Assembly (NCBI GenBank): GCA_902536455.1
Contig: CACAXN010000002.1
Span: 1-64,000, forward strand
Length of the DNA stretch: 64,000 nt
Direction of reading: 5' to 3'
Source of the DNA: an uncultured Prochlorococcus sp.
Lineage (GTDB): Bacteria > Cyanobacteriota > Cyanobacteriia > PCC-6307 > Cyanobiaceae
Shown here: piece by piece, positions 48,530-57,642 of the stretch
Numbering within the stretch: the stretch's first letter is position 1
How the letters are laid out: each line of letters begins with the position of its first letter
The notes under the pieces: generated by a model
Database searches by the model: none
What the model was told of the DNA's origin: nothing
Seen by the model: the letters and a program-made list of their open reading frames with translations, nothing else
Program-made: the position numbers and the translations under genes

Positions 48530-49112
48530 TCTTAGGTAATTTGATTATTGACCATTGAATAAGGCCTAAAATATAGATTAATAATGAAAATAATCCTAAA
48601 AATTTTGCTATCGGCTCAGTAAAATTAGCACCGAAGAAAAAATTAAATAAATTTTTTATAAAAATATATAAATTTGAAGAAGGCTGAAGCCATATTGCAC
48701 ACTCATCCGATTTAATAAAGGAAAAGCAGTTAAAGTTTTCTAAACTCTGAATTAAAAAATTGAGAGAAATAAAAGTTACCGTCCATCTCCATACTTTTGT
48801 AGTTGTGGTAAGGGAGTAAGAAAAATCATATTCTTTTAATTCATCATTAATATCGTTCCAAAACCAAACTGAAATTGTCATTAATAATGTTGAAATATTT
48901 GTTATCACAAGAGCATAATTAAACTTACCTATTAAAAGTAGAAGGCTTATAAAAAATAAAAGGGATATTTTCCAATAAATTGATAGAAGTTTATTAACTG
49001 CTTTATTTCTTTTTGTAATTGACCAGAAGGATAGAGAAACAGGAATACCAATAAGGAAAATTATTGAAAGTTGAAAGGATAGCCAAATAGAAAGTTGATT
49101 AAAAACGTTCAA
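48489..49112 (-). CDS. DUF3177-type membrane protein
   Basis: A 207-aa polytopic protein with about five hydrophobic helices (LSIIFLIGIPVSLSFWS, ISLLFFISLLLLIG, LVITNISTLLMTISVWF, FLGLFSLLIYILGLIQW). N-terminal FQLSIIFLIGIPVSL and overall layout match DUF3177, a cyanobacterial family of unknown function. The last residues contain a near-duplicate NGRN...NGRN, encoded where the next gene's start overlaps. It diverges from trmB. Confidence 0.7.
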   Translation of the reverse strand: MNVFNQLSIWLSFQLSIIFLIGIPVSLSFWSITKRNKAVNKLLSIYWKISLLFFISLLLLIGKFNYALVITNISTLLMTISVWFWNDINDELKEYDFSYSLTTTTKVWRWTVTFISLNFLIQSLENFNCFSFIKSDECAIWLQPSSNLYIFIKNLFNFFFGANFTEPIAKFLGLFSLLIYILGLIQWSIIKLPKNGRNSCFSENGRN

Positions 49113-49233
49113 AACTTTTTCTTTTTAAACACATAATAATTAAACATCAAACTGTTACTTTTGAACTTACTATTGTCATAGTTATGAATATTATGCATCT
49201 TTATATTATTCCTAGGAATATATTAATAATTTT

Positions 49234-49863
49234 ATGAGACAGCATGTTAATCCGCTTAGTAGTAATTTCAAGCAGATTGAAATTATACCTTCTTTGAGTG
49301 AAATGTTTGGTGATTCTAAATTGAATCTTCATTTGGATATAGGCTGTGCTGCTGGTGAGTTTCTATTTGATTTAGCTTTAGTTAATACCAGTTGGAATTA
49401 TTTGGGAATTGAAATCCGTGAGAAATTAGTCAAAAATGCTAAATTTAAAGTCTTTAAAAGAGAAATCAACAATCTGTATTTTGTATTTGGTAATGCTAAT
49501 AATATTTTGAATGATAACCAAAGTAAATTTATTATCAAAAATATACAAAGTATTTCTTTTAATTTTCCTGATCCGTGGTTTAAAAAGAGACACTATAAAA
49601 GGCGTGTAATTCAACCAGATTTTATTAATATTCTCTCAAATTCATTGCAAAAGGGATCCCTAATTTTTATAAAAACTGATGTAAAGGATTTATTCGATTA
49701 TATGGACTGGACTATATTAAGTAATTTATCTTTTAAAAAGATAGAAAGAAAGGATTTTAGTTATTCTGAAAGTTTTAATCCAAATAAAGTTAAAACTAAT
49801 AGGGAAAAGTATGCGATTGTTAACAAACTTGATATCTATGAGAGGATTTATATAAAATTCTGA
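49234..49863 (+). CDS. trmB: tRNA (guanine-46-N7)-methyltransferase
   Basis: A 209-aa SAM-dependent methyltransferase. The SAM loop is [17 protein letters not shown], the second acidic motif is [12 protein letters not shown], and the family-specific [23 protein letters not shown] gives substrate binding. It makes m7G46 in the variable loop of tRNAs. It ends 7 bp before the convergent glmM. Confidence 0.93.
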   Translation: MRQHVNPLSSNFKQIEIIPSLSEMFGDSKLNLHLDIGCAAGEFLFDLALVNTSWNYLGIEIREKLVKNAKFKVFKREINNLYFVFGNANNILNDNQSKFIIKNIQSISFNFPDPWFKKRHYKRRVIQPDFINILSNSLQKGSLIFIKTDVKDLFDYMDWTILSNLSFKKIERKDFSYSESFNPNKVKTNREKYAIVNKLDIYERIYIKF

Positions 49864-49870
49864 TTCATAA

Positions 49871-51223
49871 TTAATTCATTATTTTACTAATTTCTAAAGA
49901 GAGCTTTTTAGTTATTTCGCTTGATAAAGACTCAACTTTCTTCTGACTTATTGCCTCAATAAGAACCCTTATAACTGGTTCTGTGCCACTAGGTCTTATA
50001 TAAATTCTACAATCATCTAAGGTGTTTGCCCTGTAACTTTTTATAGTTTGATCAATTAAGATTTTGGTTTCTGGATTTATTTTATTAATATTAAAATCTA
50101 ATTTGATGTTAGTTAGTTTCTGAGAGAAAGGTTCGAAACTGCTTTTAAACCAATCATTTAAAGTAATATCTTTCTTTTTACAGTATTTAGCAATTTGAAG
50201 TGCAGTCAATATCCCATCTCCTGAAAAATTATTTATTTTTGAAAGTATATGTCCTGACTGCTCGCCTCCTAAAACAGCTCTTTTTTCCTTAATTGCTTCA
50301 TGAACATATTTATCCCCTACATCAGTTCTATATAAGATCCCACCAATTTTGTTCCATGCCTTTTCAAATCCTAAATTTGCCATTTGAGTTGATATTAGAA
50401 GATTATTTGTAAGAGTTTTTTGTTCCATAAGTTCTCTGCCCCAAAGAAAAATGATATGATCCCCATCTAATACATTACATTTAGAATCTAATCCAATTAC
50501 TCTATCGGCATCCCCATCGAAGCTAAAGCCCATATCTGCTGGACTTTCTCTTAATGCCTTTTTTAATGGTTCTAGGTTAGTAGAGCCACAATTCATATTA
50601 ATTTTATACCCATTCCTAGAGTTATTTATAACTCTTACATCAGCGCCAAGATACTGAAAAATTTTTTTTGCGCAAGTGGTAGCTGATCCATGGCATGTGT
50701 CTAATATTATTTTCATGCCGTTTAAATTTTCTCCACCCATTGTTTCGATTAGGCTTTTGATATAATTATCAATGAGCTCTCTATTTCTTTTTAATGAGAT
50801 CTCGTTTGTGGGAACTGATATATTTTGATTTGATTCCTCAATTGATTTTTGAATTTTATTTTCAAAATTTCTGGTAATTTTTTGACCATTATGATCAAAA
50901 ATTTTTATGCCATTATATTCGGGCGGATTATGACTTGCAGAAATCATAATCCCACTACTGAATTTTTCCTGTTTAATTAAAAAAGGAATAGCTGGGGTAG
51001 GGCAGATTCCAAGATTAATAAATTCTTTTTCACTAGCATTAATACCTTTTACTAATGACTCAAGAAGTACATCCCCGCTAATCCTAGTATCTCTTCCAAT
51101 TAATATTGGATTTTTATTTTCTAAATTTGAACCTAAAGCATATCCAACTTTATAGGCTAGAGAACAAGTTATCTCTTTATTAAATCTTCCTCTTATTCCA
51201 TCAGTTCCAAAGATTGATTGCAT
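49871..51223 (-). CDS. glmM: Phosphoglucosamine mutase
   Basis: A 450-aa alpha-D-phosphohexomutase; GlmM converts glucosamine-6-P to glucosamine-1-P for peptidoglycan and LPS. The opening [15 protein letters not shown] and the phosphoserine loop [15 protein letters not shown] are diagnostic; metal-binding [11 protein letters not shown] and the sugar loop GEQSGHI follow, and [11 protein letters not shown] closes the phosphate site. It pairs functionally with murG in this window. No operon partner lies close. Confidence 0.95.
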   Translation of the reverse strand: MQSIFGTDGIRGRFNKEITCSLAYKVGYALGSNLENKNPILIGRDTRISGDVLLESLVKGINASEKEFINLGICPTPAIPFLIKQEKFSSGIMISASHNPPEYNGIKIFDHNGQKITRNFENKIQKSIEESNQNISVPTNEISLKRNRELIDNYIKSLIETMGGENLNGMKIILDTCHGSATTCAKKIFQYLGADVRVINNSRNGYKINMNCGSTNLEPLKKALRESPADMGFSFDGDADRVIGLDSKCNVLDGDHIIFLWGRELMEQKTLTNNLLISTQMANLGFEKAWNKIGGILYRTDVGDKYVHEAIKEKRAVLGGEQSGHILSKINNFSGDGILTALQIAKYCKKKDITLNDWFKSSFEPFSQKLTNIKLDFNINKINPETKILIDQTIKSYRANTLDDCRIYIRPSGTEPVIRVLIEAISQKKVESLSSEITKKLSLEISKIMN

Positions 51224-51315
51224 AATGAGATTTCAGGAATCAAGAATATTTTTATTATTACTTTATTCTTATTTTATCAGTTGATTAAAAGGTAAAGAAC
51301 GTAAATTCTCTTTAT

Positions 51316-51906
51316 TTGAATAACTTATTTAAAATAACTTTAGCTAGTAAGTATTTTATAGTGCAATCCGAGAATAGTGAGTCATTTTTAAACACAAATT
51401 TAAAAACAATACTTGTTTTTTTTATTATTGTTATTTTTATTTCTTTGGCTTTGTTAAGAAATCTCTTTTTTCAATCAACTTATCTTCTAAAGACTTTTGG
51501 AGAATTATCAGTTGATCCTGAAATTGCTTTTAAAAATAATAAGCCTACTTTTCTTGAATTTTATGCTGAGTGGTGCGAAGTTTGCAAAGATATGGCTCCA
51601 AAAATATCTAACTTAAAGGATCAATATGAAAAAGAGATTAATTTTGTTTTTTTAAATGTTGATAATCAAAAGTGGAATAATTACATCCGTAAATTTGATG
51701 TAAATGGGATTCCTCAAGTTAATCTTTTTGATGGAAAAGGTAAATTAATATCTACTTTTATTGGTAAACAAGAAGAAATGAAGATAAGAGAGTCTATTAA
51801 TCAACTTGAAAGAGAAAGAGAATCTAATGAAGAGATTTTTAATGGTGAATTTTCATTAATCAAAGAAAATAAAAATCAAGGGGTTACCCCTCGTAGTCAT
51901 GGATAA
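51316..51906 (+). CDS. txlA: TxlA/HCF164-type membrane-anchored thioredoxin
   Basis: A 196-aa protein: one membrane anchor (about residues 31-50, ILVFFIIVIFISLALL) followed by a thioredoxin domain with redox motif AEWCEVCKDMAP and cis-Pro GIPQVNLF. This matches cyanobacterial TxlA and plant HCF164, which face the lumen and help cytochrome c6/f and PSII assembly. The start is TTG at 51316; no ATG gives the anchor. It ends 2 bp before the convergent thyX. Confidence 0.85.
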   Translation: MNNLFKITLASKYFIVQSENSESFLNTNLKTILVFFIIVIFISLALLRNLFFQSTYLLKTFGELSVDPEIAFKNNKPTFLEFYAEWCEVCKDMAPKISNLKDQYEKEINFVFLNVDNQKWNNYIRKFDVNGIPQVNLFDGKGKLISTFIGKQEEMKIRESINQLERERESNEEIFNGEFSLIKENKNQGVTPRSHG

Positions 51907-51908
51907 TT

Positions 51909-52541
51909 TCACCAATCTAGAGATTTTGATACTACAGGAAAACTTTGTTTAAAAATATACTTGCATTTCTGGGCAATTGACTTGTGTTCTTCTTGAGTAC
52001 CATGTGCTGATCTTAAATGGATGTAATGGATCCATGATCTGCATGAACCAGACATGTATATTCTCGTTGGAGTTGCTAATGGCAAAACAAATCTTGCACA
52101 TTCTTTAGCTATTCCTTCAGAAAGTAAATCTTCATATAATTCTGAAGCAGCTTTAAAATGTGAAGCAATTTTTGAATTGAATCTTTTTTTTAACTCATCA
52201 GGCAGGTCAGGTATAGAATTTTGCCTATTTTTTGTATCTTGTCTTCTTAGGTCTGGTAAAGGTATATTACCTAATTGAGAACTATCAGCATATCTCTGTG
52301 AAAATTCCTGAAAAGTAAATGATCTATGTCTTAAAATTTGAGCTGCAATTCCTCTATTTGTTTCTATTTGTAAGGTCATAAATGATTGCTCAAATACACT
52401 CCAATGTTCATTTTTAATGCAATAACTCAATAATTTTGAATAATCCTCATTTTTCTGATTGTTTGGATTACTAACTCTTGCGATGTAAGCCATTGTTTTT
52501 TCCGCATCAGGAGTTAGCGAAATTAGTTCAACTTTACTCAT
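51909..52541 (-). CDS. thyX: Flavin-dependent thymidylate synthase
   Basis: A 210-aa ThyX. The signature RHRxxS appears as ILRHRSFTFQEFSQRY, and the FAD/dUMP residues include ARFVLPLATPTRIYMSG. It makes dTMP from dUMP using methylene-THF and reduced FAD. The frame reaches 52556, but ATG at 52541, sitting right behind the dcd stop, is the natural start MSKVELISLTPDAEKT. It follows dcd, so the pair supplies dUMP-derived dTMP. Confidence 0.95.
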   Translation of the reverse strand: MSKVELISLTPDAEKTMAYIARVSNPNNQKNEDYSKLLSYCIKNEHWSVFEQSFMTLQIETNRGIAAQILRHRSFTFQEFSQRYADSSQLGNIPLPDLRRQDTKNRQNSIPDLPDELKKRFNSKIASHFKAASELYEDLLSEGIAKECARFVLPLATPTRIYMSGSCRSWIHYIHLRSAHGTQEEHKSIAQKCKYIFKQSFPVVSKSLDW

Positions 52542-52542
52542 T

Positions 52543-53136
52543 TTAGATCTTTGCAAGAGTTACTTTCTCTGGTTGATTTTGATATTTGCCCCTTCTATCT
52601 TTATATGTTGTAGAGCAAGGATCACCTTCAAAAAAAAGAAGTTGACAGATACCTTCGTCAGCATAAATTCTGCAATCTGCACCTGAGCTATTACTAAACT
52701 CCAAAGTCAGGTGACCTTCCCATCCTGCTTCTGCAGGTGTTGTATTAACGATAATTCCTAGTCGAGCGTATGTACTTTTGCCTATACAAATTACAGTTAT
52801 ATTTTCAGGGACCTTCATTTTTTCTAAAGCTACCCCTAGACCATAGGAGTGAGCAGGAAGAATAAAAAAGTCTCCATCCTCATCATGATGAAGAACAGTT
52901 TTTTCTAAATTATCAGGATTAAATTTTTTGGGATTCATTACAGTACCTGGTACATGTCTGAAAATTAAGAATTCTTTTGATGAAAGTCTTAAGTCGTAGC
53001 CATAAGAGGAACATCCGTAACTCAAAACTGGCCTTTGTTGATTATTAGGCTCAAGATGGCGTACTAAATTTGACTGGAAAGGATTTATCATTCCTTCAGA
53101 AGCTTTTTGGTTTATCCAGAGATCATTTTTTAGCAT
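52543..53136 (-). CDS. dcd: dCTP deaminase
   Basis: A 197-aa trimeric enzyme of the Dcd/Dut fold that deaminates dCTP to dUTP, the precursor of dTMP. Visible motifs are SSYGYDLRL near residue 42, SYGLGVALEKMKVPEN, CIGKSTYARLGIIVNTTPAEAGWEGHLTLEFSN (active-site region, given by residues about 115-145) and ICQLLFFEGDP. It precedes thyX with 1 bp between, and follows the CobO-like gene after 4 bp, forming a three-gene unit. Confidence 0.94.
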   Translation of the reverse strand: MLKNDLWINQKASEGMINPFQSNLVRHLEPNNQQRPVLSYGCSSYGYDLRLSSKEFLIFRHVPGTVMNPKKFNPDNLEKTVLHHDEDGDFFILPAHSYGLGVALEKMKVPENITVICIGKSTYARLGIIVNTTPAEAGWEGHLTLEFSNSSGADCRIYADEGICQLLFFEGDPCSTTYKDRRGKYQNQPEKVTLAKI

Positions 53137-53140
53137 TGTT

Positions 53141-53722
53141 TTATGAGCGAAGTTCGGTGATTTGGTTGGCCATTAATAATAAATCTTTAGGAATACCTGT
53201 ACCAGTAAGGATTACATCTCCTGATATAAATCGGTTTTCAAGTGTTGAAATCAAATCATCCTTATCGATAATCCCCATTTCGATAGCCAAAAAAATTTCA
53301 TCAAGTATGATCTGATCATTTTTATCAGAAAGTAATTCTTTTTTGCAAAAATTCCATAATTCATAAGTAGAGTCATGAATAAAGTGCTTTAAGTTTTTAT
53401 TATTTTGAATTTCTTCAGAATTATATTGATCAAAAGAATGTGATGATCTTATCCAAGTTAGATTTCCACAAAGCTTAACTGCATTATTAATTCCTTGATT
53501 AACACCTCCTTTCATAAATTGAACTAAAAGTACTTTTCTCCCAAGAGCAGCATTTCTTAGAGAGTCACTAATAATAGAGGAATAACTCCCTCTATAAGAA
53601 GATTGATAGATTTGGATTTGACCATTTTGTGTGAGTTCTTTGAAATTTCTTTTATTACTGGAACTTATTTCGACAACATCATGATTATCTTTTGGATAAT
53701 AATTAGATGTGCTTATAGCCAT
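53141..53722 (-). CDS. CobO/BtuR-like protein with a lost P-loop
   Basis: A 193-aa protein homologous by eye to ATP:cob(I)alamin adenosyltransferase CobO/BtuR: GRKVLLVQFMKGG, IILDEIFLAIEMGIIDKDDL and VILTGTGIPKDLLLMANQITELRS line up with family blocks. The nucleotide P-loop, normally GxGKGKTT, is replaced by YQSSYRGSYSSI (39-50), with no Lys-Thr. The C-terminal HPF tail is also missing. It may keep the fold for another use or be a degenerate enzyme. It is the first gene before dcd-thyX and lies opposite ntcA. Confidence 0.7.
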   Translation of the reverse strand: MAISTSNYYPKDNHDVVEISSSNKRNFKELTQNGQIQIYQSSYRGSYSSIISDSLRNAALGRKVLLVQFMKGGVNQGINNAVKLCGNLTWIRSSHSFDQYNSEEIQNNKNLKHFIHDSTYELWNFCKKELLSDKNDQIILDEIFLAIEMGIIDKDDLISTLENRFISGDVILTGTGIPKDLLLMANQITELRS

Positions 53723-53737
53723 TATTTTAGAAATTTT

Positions 53738-53778
53738 CTATATGCAGTATAATTTGTATTTAACAACGCTGCATATAG
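53738..53778. promoter_or_regulatory. 10-bp inverted repeat bracketing the cobO-like promoter
   Basis: CTATATGCAG (53738-53747) and CTGCATATAG (53769-53778) are exact inverted copies separated by 21 nt, ending 15 nt before the CobO-like start. The spacer contains a TATAAT reading plus (53748-53753), and TATACT reads minus (53752-53747), a good -10 for the cobO-like gene. An operator around the promoter is plausible. Confidence 0.45.
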
Positions 53779-53860
53779 TGTAATTTTACTTAAAAAAGCG
53801 TTGAATAAGTTAAAGTCAGTCTAATGAAGTTTGCAGAGAAACTAATAAGAATTGAAAATT

Positions 53861-53902
53861 GTTACAGTTGATACAAGATGTTTTAGGGTGTCTTCTTAAA
53901 TT
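53861..53902 (+). promoter_or_regulatory. NtcA-type promoter of ntcA
   Basis: GTT-N8-TAC at 53861-53874 departs from the NtcA consensus GTA-N8-TAC by one base and is flanked to give TGT-N10-ACA. Exactly 22 nt downstream lies TAAATT (53897-53902), fitting the TAN3T -10 of canonical NtcA-activated promoters. The predicted start is only about 14 nt before the ntcA ATG. Autoregulation of ntcA is established in cyanobacteria. Confidence 0.6.
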
Positions 53903-53922
53903 TTTTAGTAGTTAAAATATTT

Positions 53923-54657
53923 ATGATACCTTCTGCACGAGGCTTCAGCCGCTTTAGTTCGCAACAGTCAGGCCAAAGTAAAATTAACTCTGTTGGAGAG
54001 CGTTTTCCAATCAATAGAACTTTAATGGAAGTAATTAAAGGACTAGAGGGTGCAAGCACAGAAATGGTTGAAAGATCTAAAACGATATTTTTCCCTGGGG
54101 ATCCTGCTGAAAGAGTTTATCTAATAAGAAGAGGAGCAGTAAGGCTGTCAAGAGTTTATGAGTCAGGTGAAGAGATAACTGTTGCTCTTCTTAGAGAGAA
54201 TAGTCTCTTTGGTGTTTTATCTCTTCTAACAGGTCATAGATCTGATCGTTTTTATCATGCTATAGCTTTTACAAGAGTTGAAATGATAACTGCTCCTGCT
54301 AATTCTGTTTTAAAAGCAATAGAGGAAGATGCATCGGTTGGACTACTATTGTTGCAAGGCCTTTCAAGCAGGATTCTACAGACTGAAACAATGATAGAAA
54401 CCCTTACTCATAGAGATATGTCTTCTCGTTTAGTAAGCTTTTTAATGGTTTTATGTAGAGACTTTGGAGTAGCAAGCGAGAAAGGTATCACGATAGATTT
54501 GAGGCTTTCTCATCAAGCAATTGCTGAAGCAATTGGTTCTACAAGAGTAACCATTACAAGATTATTGGGAGATTTAAAGGATTCTGGGCTTCTCACTATT
54601 GAAAGAAAAAAGATTACGGTGTTTGATCCAATAGCTCTTGCAAAAAGATTTAATTGA
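53923..54657 (+). CDS. ntcA: Global nitrogen regulator NtcA
   Basis: A 244-aa CRP/FNR-family transcription factor, activated by 2-oxoglutarate, that controls nitrogen assimilation. The N-terminal effector beta-barrel (about 50-140, [21 protein letters not shown]) is followed by the dimer helix and a winged helix-turn-helix [21 protein letters not shown]. It has the cyanobacterial NtcA length and sequence. Its promoter shows an NtcA-like site. It precedes the DUF3084 gene with 42 bp between. Confidence 0.97.
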   Translation: MIPSARGFSRFSSQQSGQSKINSVGERFPINRTLMEVIKGLEGASTEMVERSKTIFFPGDPAERVYLIRRGAVRLSRVYESGEEITVALLRENSLFGVLSLLTGHRSDRFYHAIAFTRVEMITAPANSVLKAIEEDASVGLLLLQGLSSRILQTETMIETLTHRDMSSRLVSFLMVLCRDFGVASEKGITIDLRLSHQAIAEAIGSTRVTITRLLGDLKDSGLLTIERKKITVFDPIALAKRFN

Positions 54658-54699
54658 TTCATCATTAAACTATGATGAAAGTAGAGTGTATGGAATAAT

Positions 54700-55659
54700 G
54701 TGGCTTGGATTTTAATTGTTTTTTTAATATTACTTGGAGGATTAATTGCTCCATTTGGAGATATCCTCGGCACAAAGATTGGTAAAGCAAGATTTAGTAT
54801 CTTAAAATTAAGACCCAAGAAAACAGCCACAATTGTAACCATAATAACTGGAGGCTTTATTAGTGCAATATCCATAGGATTATTGATTTTAGTCAGTGAA
54901 GAATTTAGGCAAAGACTTTTTGTAGATATTCCTTTTTTACAAAAAACTTTGGATGAAAGTAAAAAGGCTCTTGTCCCTTTGAAGGAAGAAAGGAAGAAGC
55001 TGGAAGATAAGATTAATAATAAAGAAAAAGAATTAAATAAACTAAAAAGTGATGTTAAAGAATTTAGAAGAGGAAATGTAGTACTTAAAAGAGGTCAAAC
55101 TTTGTTTATTGCAGAAGTTACCTCTAATCCAAATATCAAATTAGATCTAGGAAATATTTACAAAAGAGCTGATATATATGTTCAACAAATTGTAATTCCA
55201 AGTAAAAAAGAGGTAAAAAATATTCTTTTGTGGAGACCTAGTGATATTTCTGAAATTGAGGGTATTACCTCAAAAGCCGGCAATTGGATCATATTGATTA
55301 AATCTGCAACTAATGTTCTGAAAGGAGATAATTTTGTTTTTGTATACCCGGAATTGCTTCAGAATAAAATTATTCTAAAAAAAGGAGAAGTTGTTACTAG
55401 CAAAATTCTTGAAAAAAAAGATTTTGACTATAAAAATATTAATTCTAGTATTAATAAATTGATGAGAAAAACTAGAGATAAAATTAAGTTAAGAGGGTCA
55501 ATTGTTAAAGAAATCACTACAAGAGGAGACTTTGTTAATAAAATAAGAGATTCTATAAAGATTACTCAAAATAATAAATATCGGTTAGATGTTATATCTT
55601 TAAGAGATAGTAAAACTGCTGACCCAATTATAGTTGAATTGAATATCACTAAATTATAA
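54700..55659 (+). CDS. DUF3084 membrane-anchored coiled-coil protein
   Basis: A 319-aa protein with two N-terminal membrane spans (WILIVFLILLGGLIAPFGD, TIVTIITGGFISAISIGLLIL) and a charged coiled coil (about 88-130), matching DUF3084, a cyanobacterial family. The start is GTG at 54700; the overlapping ATG at 54698 is out of frame and stops after five codons. Function unknown. It is followed 6 bp on by a RuvX-like gene, probably co-transcribed. Confidence 0.75.
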   Translation: MAWILIVFLILLGGLIAPFGDILGTKIGKARFSILKLRPKKTATIVTIITGGFISAISIGLLILVSEEFRQRLFVDIPFLQKTLDESKKALVPLKEERKKLEDKINNKEKELNKLKSDVKEFRRGNVVLKRGQTLFIAEVTSNPNIKLDLGNIYKRADIYVQQIVIPSKKEVKNILLWRPSDISEIEGITSKAGNWIILIKSATNVLKGDNFVFVYPELLQNKIILKKGEVVTSKILEKKDFDYKNINSSINKLMRKTRDKIKLRGSIVKEITTRGDFVNKIRDSIKITQNNKYRLDVISLRDSKTADPIIVELNITKL

Positions 55660-55665
55660 ACATCT

Positions 55666-56103
55666 ATGTGTAAGTGCATATCTATTGATCCTGGTAAGTG
55701 GAAATGTGGGTTAGTTATAGCTGATATAATTAAAAAAAAAGTAGATAAAGCTTTAGTTATTGAAAGTGAATTATTTGAAGATTACATAAAAAATTTAAAT
55801 ACCTTCGAAGATATTTCAAAAATTATTATTGGTAACGGTACAAGCAGTGGAGATATTAGGGAAAAATTGAATTTTTTTAAAAGAGAAATAGTAATTTTTG
55901 AAGAAAAAAACACAACTTTTAGAGCCAAAGCGAGATATTTCGAACTTTTCCCAATCAAAGGTTTGAAGTTTTTAATTCCTAGAGAGGTTTTTATAATTAA
56001 TAAAAACCTCGATGCGATATCAGCATTGATAATATTGGAGGATTATTGCAAAATGAAGTTTACTTTGAAAGAAAGTATAGACACTAAAACTTGGCTGAAA
56101 TAG
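55666..56103 (+). CDS. RNase H-fold protein related to RuvX/YqgF
   Basis: A 145-aa protein with the pattern ISIDPGKWKCGLVIAD at the N-terminus, KIIIGNGTSS in the middle and NKNLDAISALIIL at the end, giving Asp, Asn/Gly and Asp in the places of the YqgF/RuvX RNase H-fold. It may process RNA or be a resolvase-like protein, but the true RuvX family has DVGxxRIG, so this is a diverged branch. It overlaps the convergent DUF3146 gene by 20 bp. Confidence 0.65.
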   Translation: MCKCISIDPGKWKCGLVIADIIKKKVDKALVIESELFEDYIKNLNTFEDISKIIIGNGTSSGDIREKLNFFKREIVIFEEKNTTFRAKARYFELFPIKGLKFLIPREVFIINKNLDAISALIILEDYCKMKFTLKESIDTKTWLK

Positions 56104-56341
56104 TTAACTTGTATTCATTACCAGCTTCAAGTTTATAATCTTTTTTTAATAAAAATCTTAATAGGGCATTTTCAATCAATGCCCTGCCCAAAGGAGGATT
56201 AACTAATAACAAACCTTTATTAAAACACCACGTAAAAGTCCACCTAAATTGACTTGCTTCCACAATTCCCTTAATTTGTTTTTTTGGGAAGGAATATTCT
56301 TTAATACTTACAATGGCTATTGTTTCCGGTTTTGGCGGCAT
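56084..56341 (-). CDS. DUF3146 small cyanobacterial protein
   Basis: An 85-aa protein matching DUF3146 by FRWTFTWCFNKGLLLVNPPLGRALIENAL-type core (residues about 32-60) and the end EAGNEYKLTISAKF. No membrane segment. Function unknown; the family is restricted to cyanobacteria. It sits 3 bp downstream of pth on the minus strand, probably in one transcript. Confidence 0.78.
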   Translation of the reverse strand: MPPKPETIAIVSIKEYSFPKKQIKGIVEASQFRWTFTWCFNKGLLLVNPPLGRALIENALLRFLLKKDYKLEAGNEYKLTISAKF

Positions 56342-56344
56342 TTG

Positions 56345-56947
56345 TTAAATATTTTCTTTATTAAAAGAATTTAACTCATTAATAATTTCTTCTTCTTTTT
56401 TTGTATTCAATTGTTCGAGAGATTCTATTACCTTCATATATGCTTTATCCAAAATTGAATTTTCTTCTTGAGAAATGTTGCCTAATACATGAGAAATAGT
56501 ATTGAACTTACTTGTACCCTTAATTAATTCAGGAGATCCAATTCCAATTCTTATCCTATTAAAATTATGAGTTTGCAATTTTTCAATTATGCTTTTAAGC
56601 CCATTATGCCCACCAGAGCTACCTTTTTTTCTAAATCTTATTTTTCCAAGGGGAAGATCTTTATCATCGACTATTATAAAAACTTGATCTACGTTGATTT
56701 TGTACCAATCTAAAATTGCTTTGACAGCATCACCACTATTATTCATAAAGGTATTTGGTAAAAACAACCTGTAAATTGAGTCGTTTATTCTGAATTCTGA
56801 GAAGGAACTTTTAAGTTTTTCTTTTAGTGAAAAATTTGCATTATATTTTTTTGAAAGATTTTCCAGAACTAAAAAGCCAATATTATGTCTAGTTTTTAAG
56901 TACTTTTTACCAGGATTTCCTAATCCAATTAAATATATTTCTTTCAT
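56345..56947 (-). CDS. pth: Peptidyl-tRNA hydrolase
   Basis: A 200-aa enzyme that frees tRNA from dropped-off peptidyl-tRNA. Motifs: LIGLGNPGKKYLKTRHNIGF (N10 and catalytic His), NTFMNNSGDAV, VDDKDLPLGKIRFR and GSSGGHNGLKSI. The C-terminal tail is slightly extended and Glu/Asn-rich. It is followed by DUF3146. The 153-bp gap to psbH shows only AT-rich spacer. Confidence 0.95.
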   Translation of the reverse strand: MKEIYLIGLGNPGKKYLKTRHNIGFLVLENLSKKYNANFSLKEKLKSSFSEFRINDSIYRLFLPNTFMNNSGDAVKAILDWYKINVDQVFIIVDDKDLPLGKIRFRKKGSSGGHNGLKSIIEKLQTHNFNRIRIGIGSPELIKGTSKFNTISHVLGNISQEENSILDKAYMKVIESLEQLNTKKEEEIINELNSFNKENI

Positions 56948-57100
56948 GAATAATATCTAGATCTCTTTAACTTTAACTGTTGAGAATTGTAAAAATTATA
57001 AATATTTAATCAATATACTATATAAGTTAATTAAAAAAAACTAGAAAAGTTTTTAGTAATTTTTAGATTAAGTAGTTAACTTTCAGAGAGATTAAGAAAT

Positions 57101-57301
57101 TTAATTACCGTTCCAATCAACTGAGAATCCTTGCAATAATAAGGATTGGTTATAGATTTGTAGAAGAATAACTAAAAAAATAAGAAGAAGTAAACCTATG
57201 ACTGTCATCACAGGAACGGCTCCCCAACCAGGTACAACTTTTCCTTGACCTGAATTGCCAATTGCTTTTAAAAGACTTCCTAAGGCTGTTTTTTGACCCA
57301 T
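57101..57301 (-). CDS. psbH: PSII subunit PsbH
   Basis: A 66-aa PSII subunit with one transmembrane helix ([23 protein letters not shown]) and a stromal N-terminus [20 protein letters not shown]. The phosphorylatable Thr N-terminal extension of plants is absent, as in cyanobacteria. It supports PSII assembly and QA-QB transfer. It is divergent from psbN with 80 bp between starts. Confidence 0.96.
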   Translation of the reverse strand: MGQKTALGSLLKAIGNSGQGKVVPGWGAVPVMTVIGLLLLIFLVILLQIYNQSLLLQGFSVDWNGN

Positions 57302-57381
57302 GTTGAATTCACAAAATCGAATATTATTTCGCTATTGTATAAGAACTTATACGTAAATTGTTTACAAACTTAGCAAAATTG

Positions 57382-57534
57382 ATGCAAACTTTATCATCTG
57401 CCCCAGATCCTGCAGTTTCCATAGCAGTAACAATTCTGGCAATTCTTCTAGCTTTAACTGGTTTTGGTCTATGGACTGCCTTTGGGCCTAGGGCAACAAA
57501 ACTAACTGATCCTTGGGATGATCATGATGATTAA
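57382..57534 (+). CDS. psbN: PSII assembly factor PsbN
   Basis: A 50-aa protein: one transmembrane helix (VSIAVTILAILLALTGFGLW) followed by the conserved TAFGPRATKLTDPWDDHDD tail. PsbN is needed for PSII assembly or repair but is not a stable subunit. The gene sits head-to-head with psbH, the arrangement seen in plastids and cyanobacteria. It is too short for long-ORF lists; start ATG and length fit exactly. Confidence 0.96.
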   Translation: MQTLSSAPDPAVSIAVTILAILLALTGFGLWTAFGPRATKLTDPWDDHDD

Positions 57535-57642
57535 TATTACTTAAAGTATTTCAAAATTTTCCAAAAATACAAAAAGTAAACCTTTTACCATAAATTAAAT
57601 ATAAATTTAATAAGATATAAATCTGTCTGCTCAAGTATTTCC

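Noticed and set aside
54698..54715. ATG start for the DUF3084 gene at 54698
   Set aside because: That ATG is out of frame and meets a stop after five codons; the GTG at 54700 is in frame with the membrane domain.
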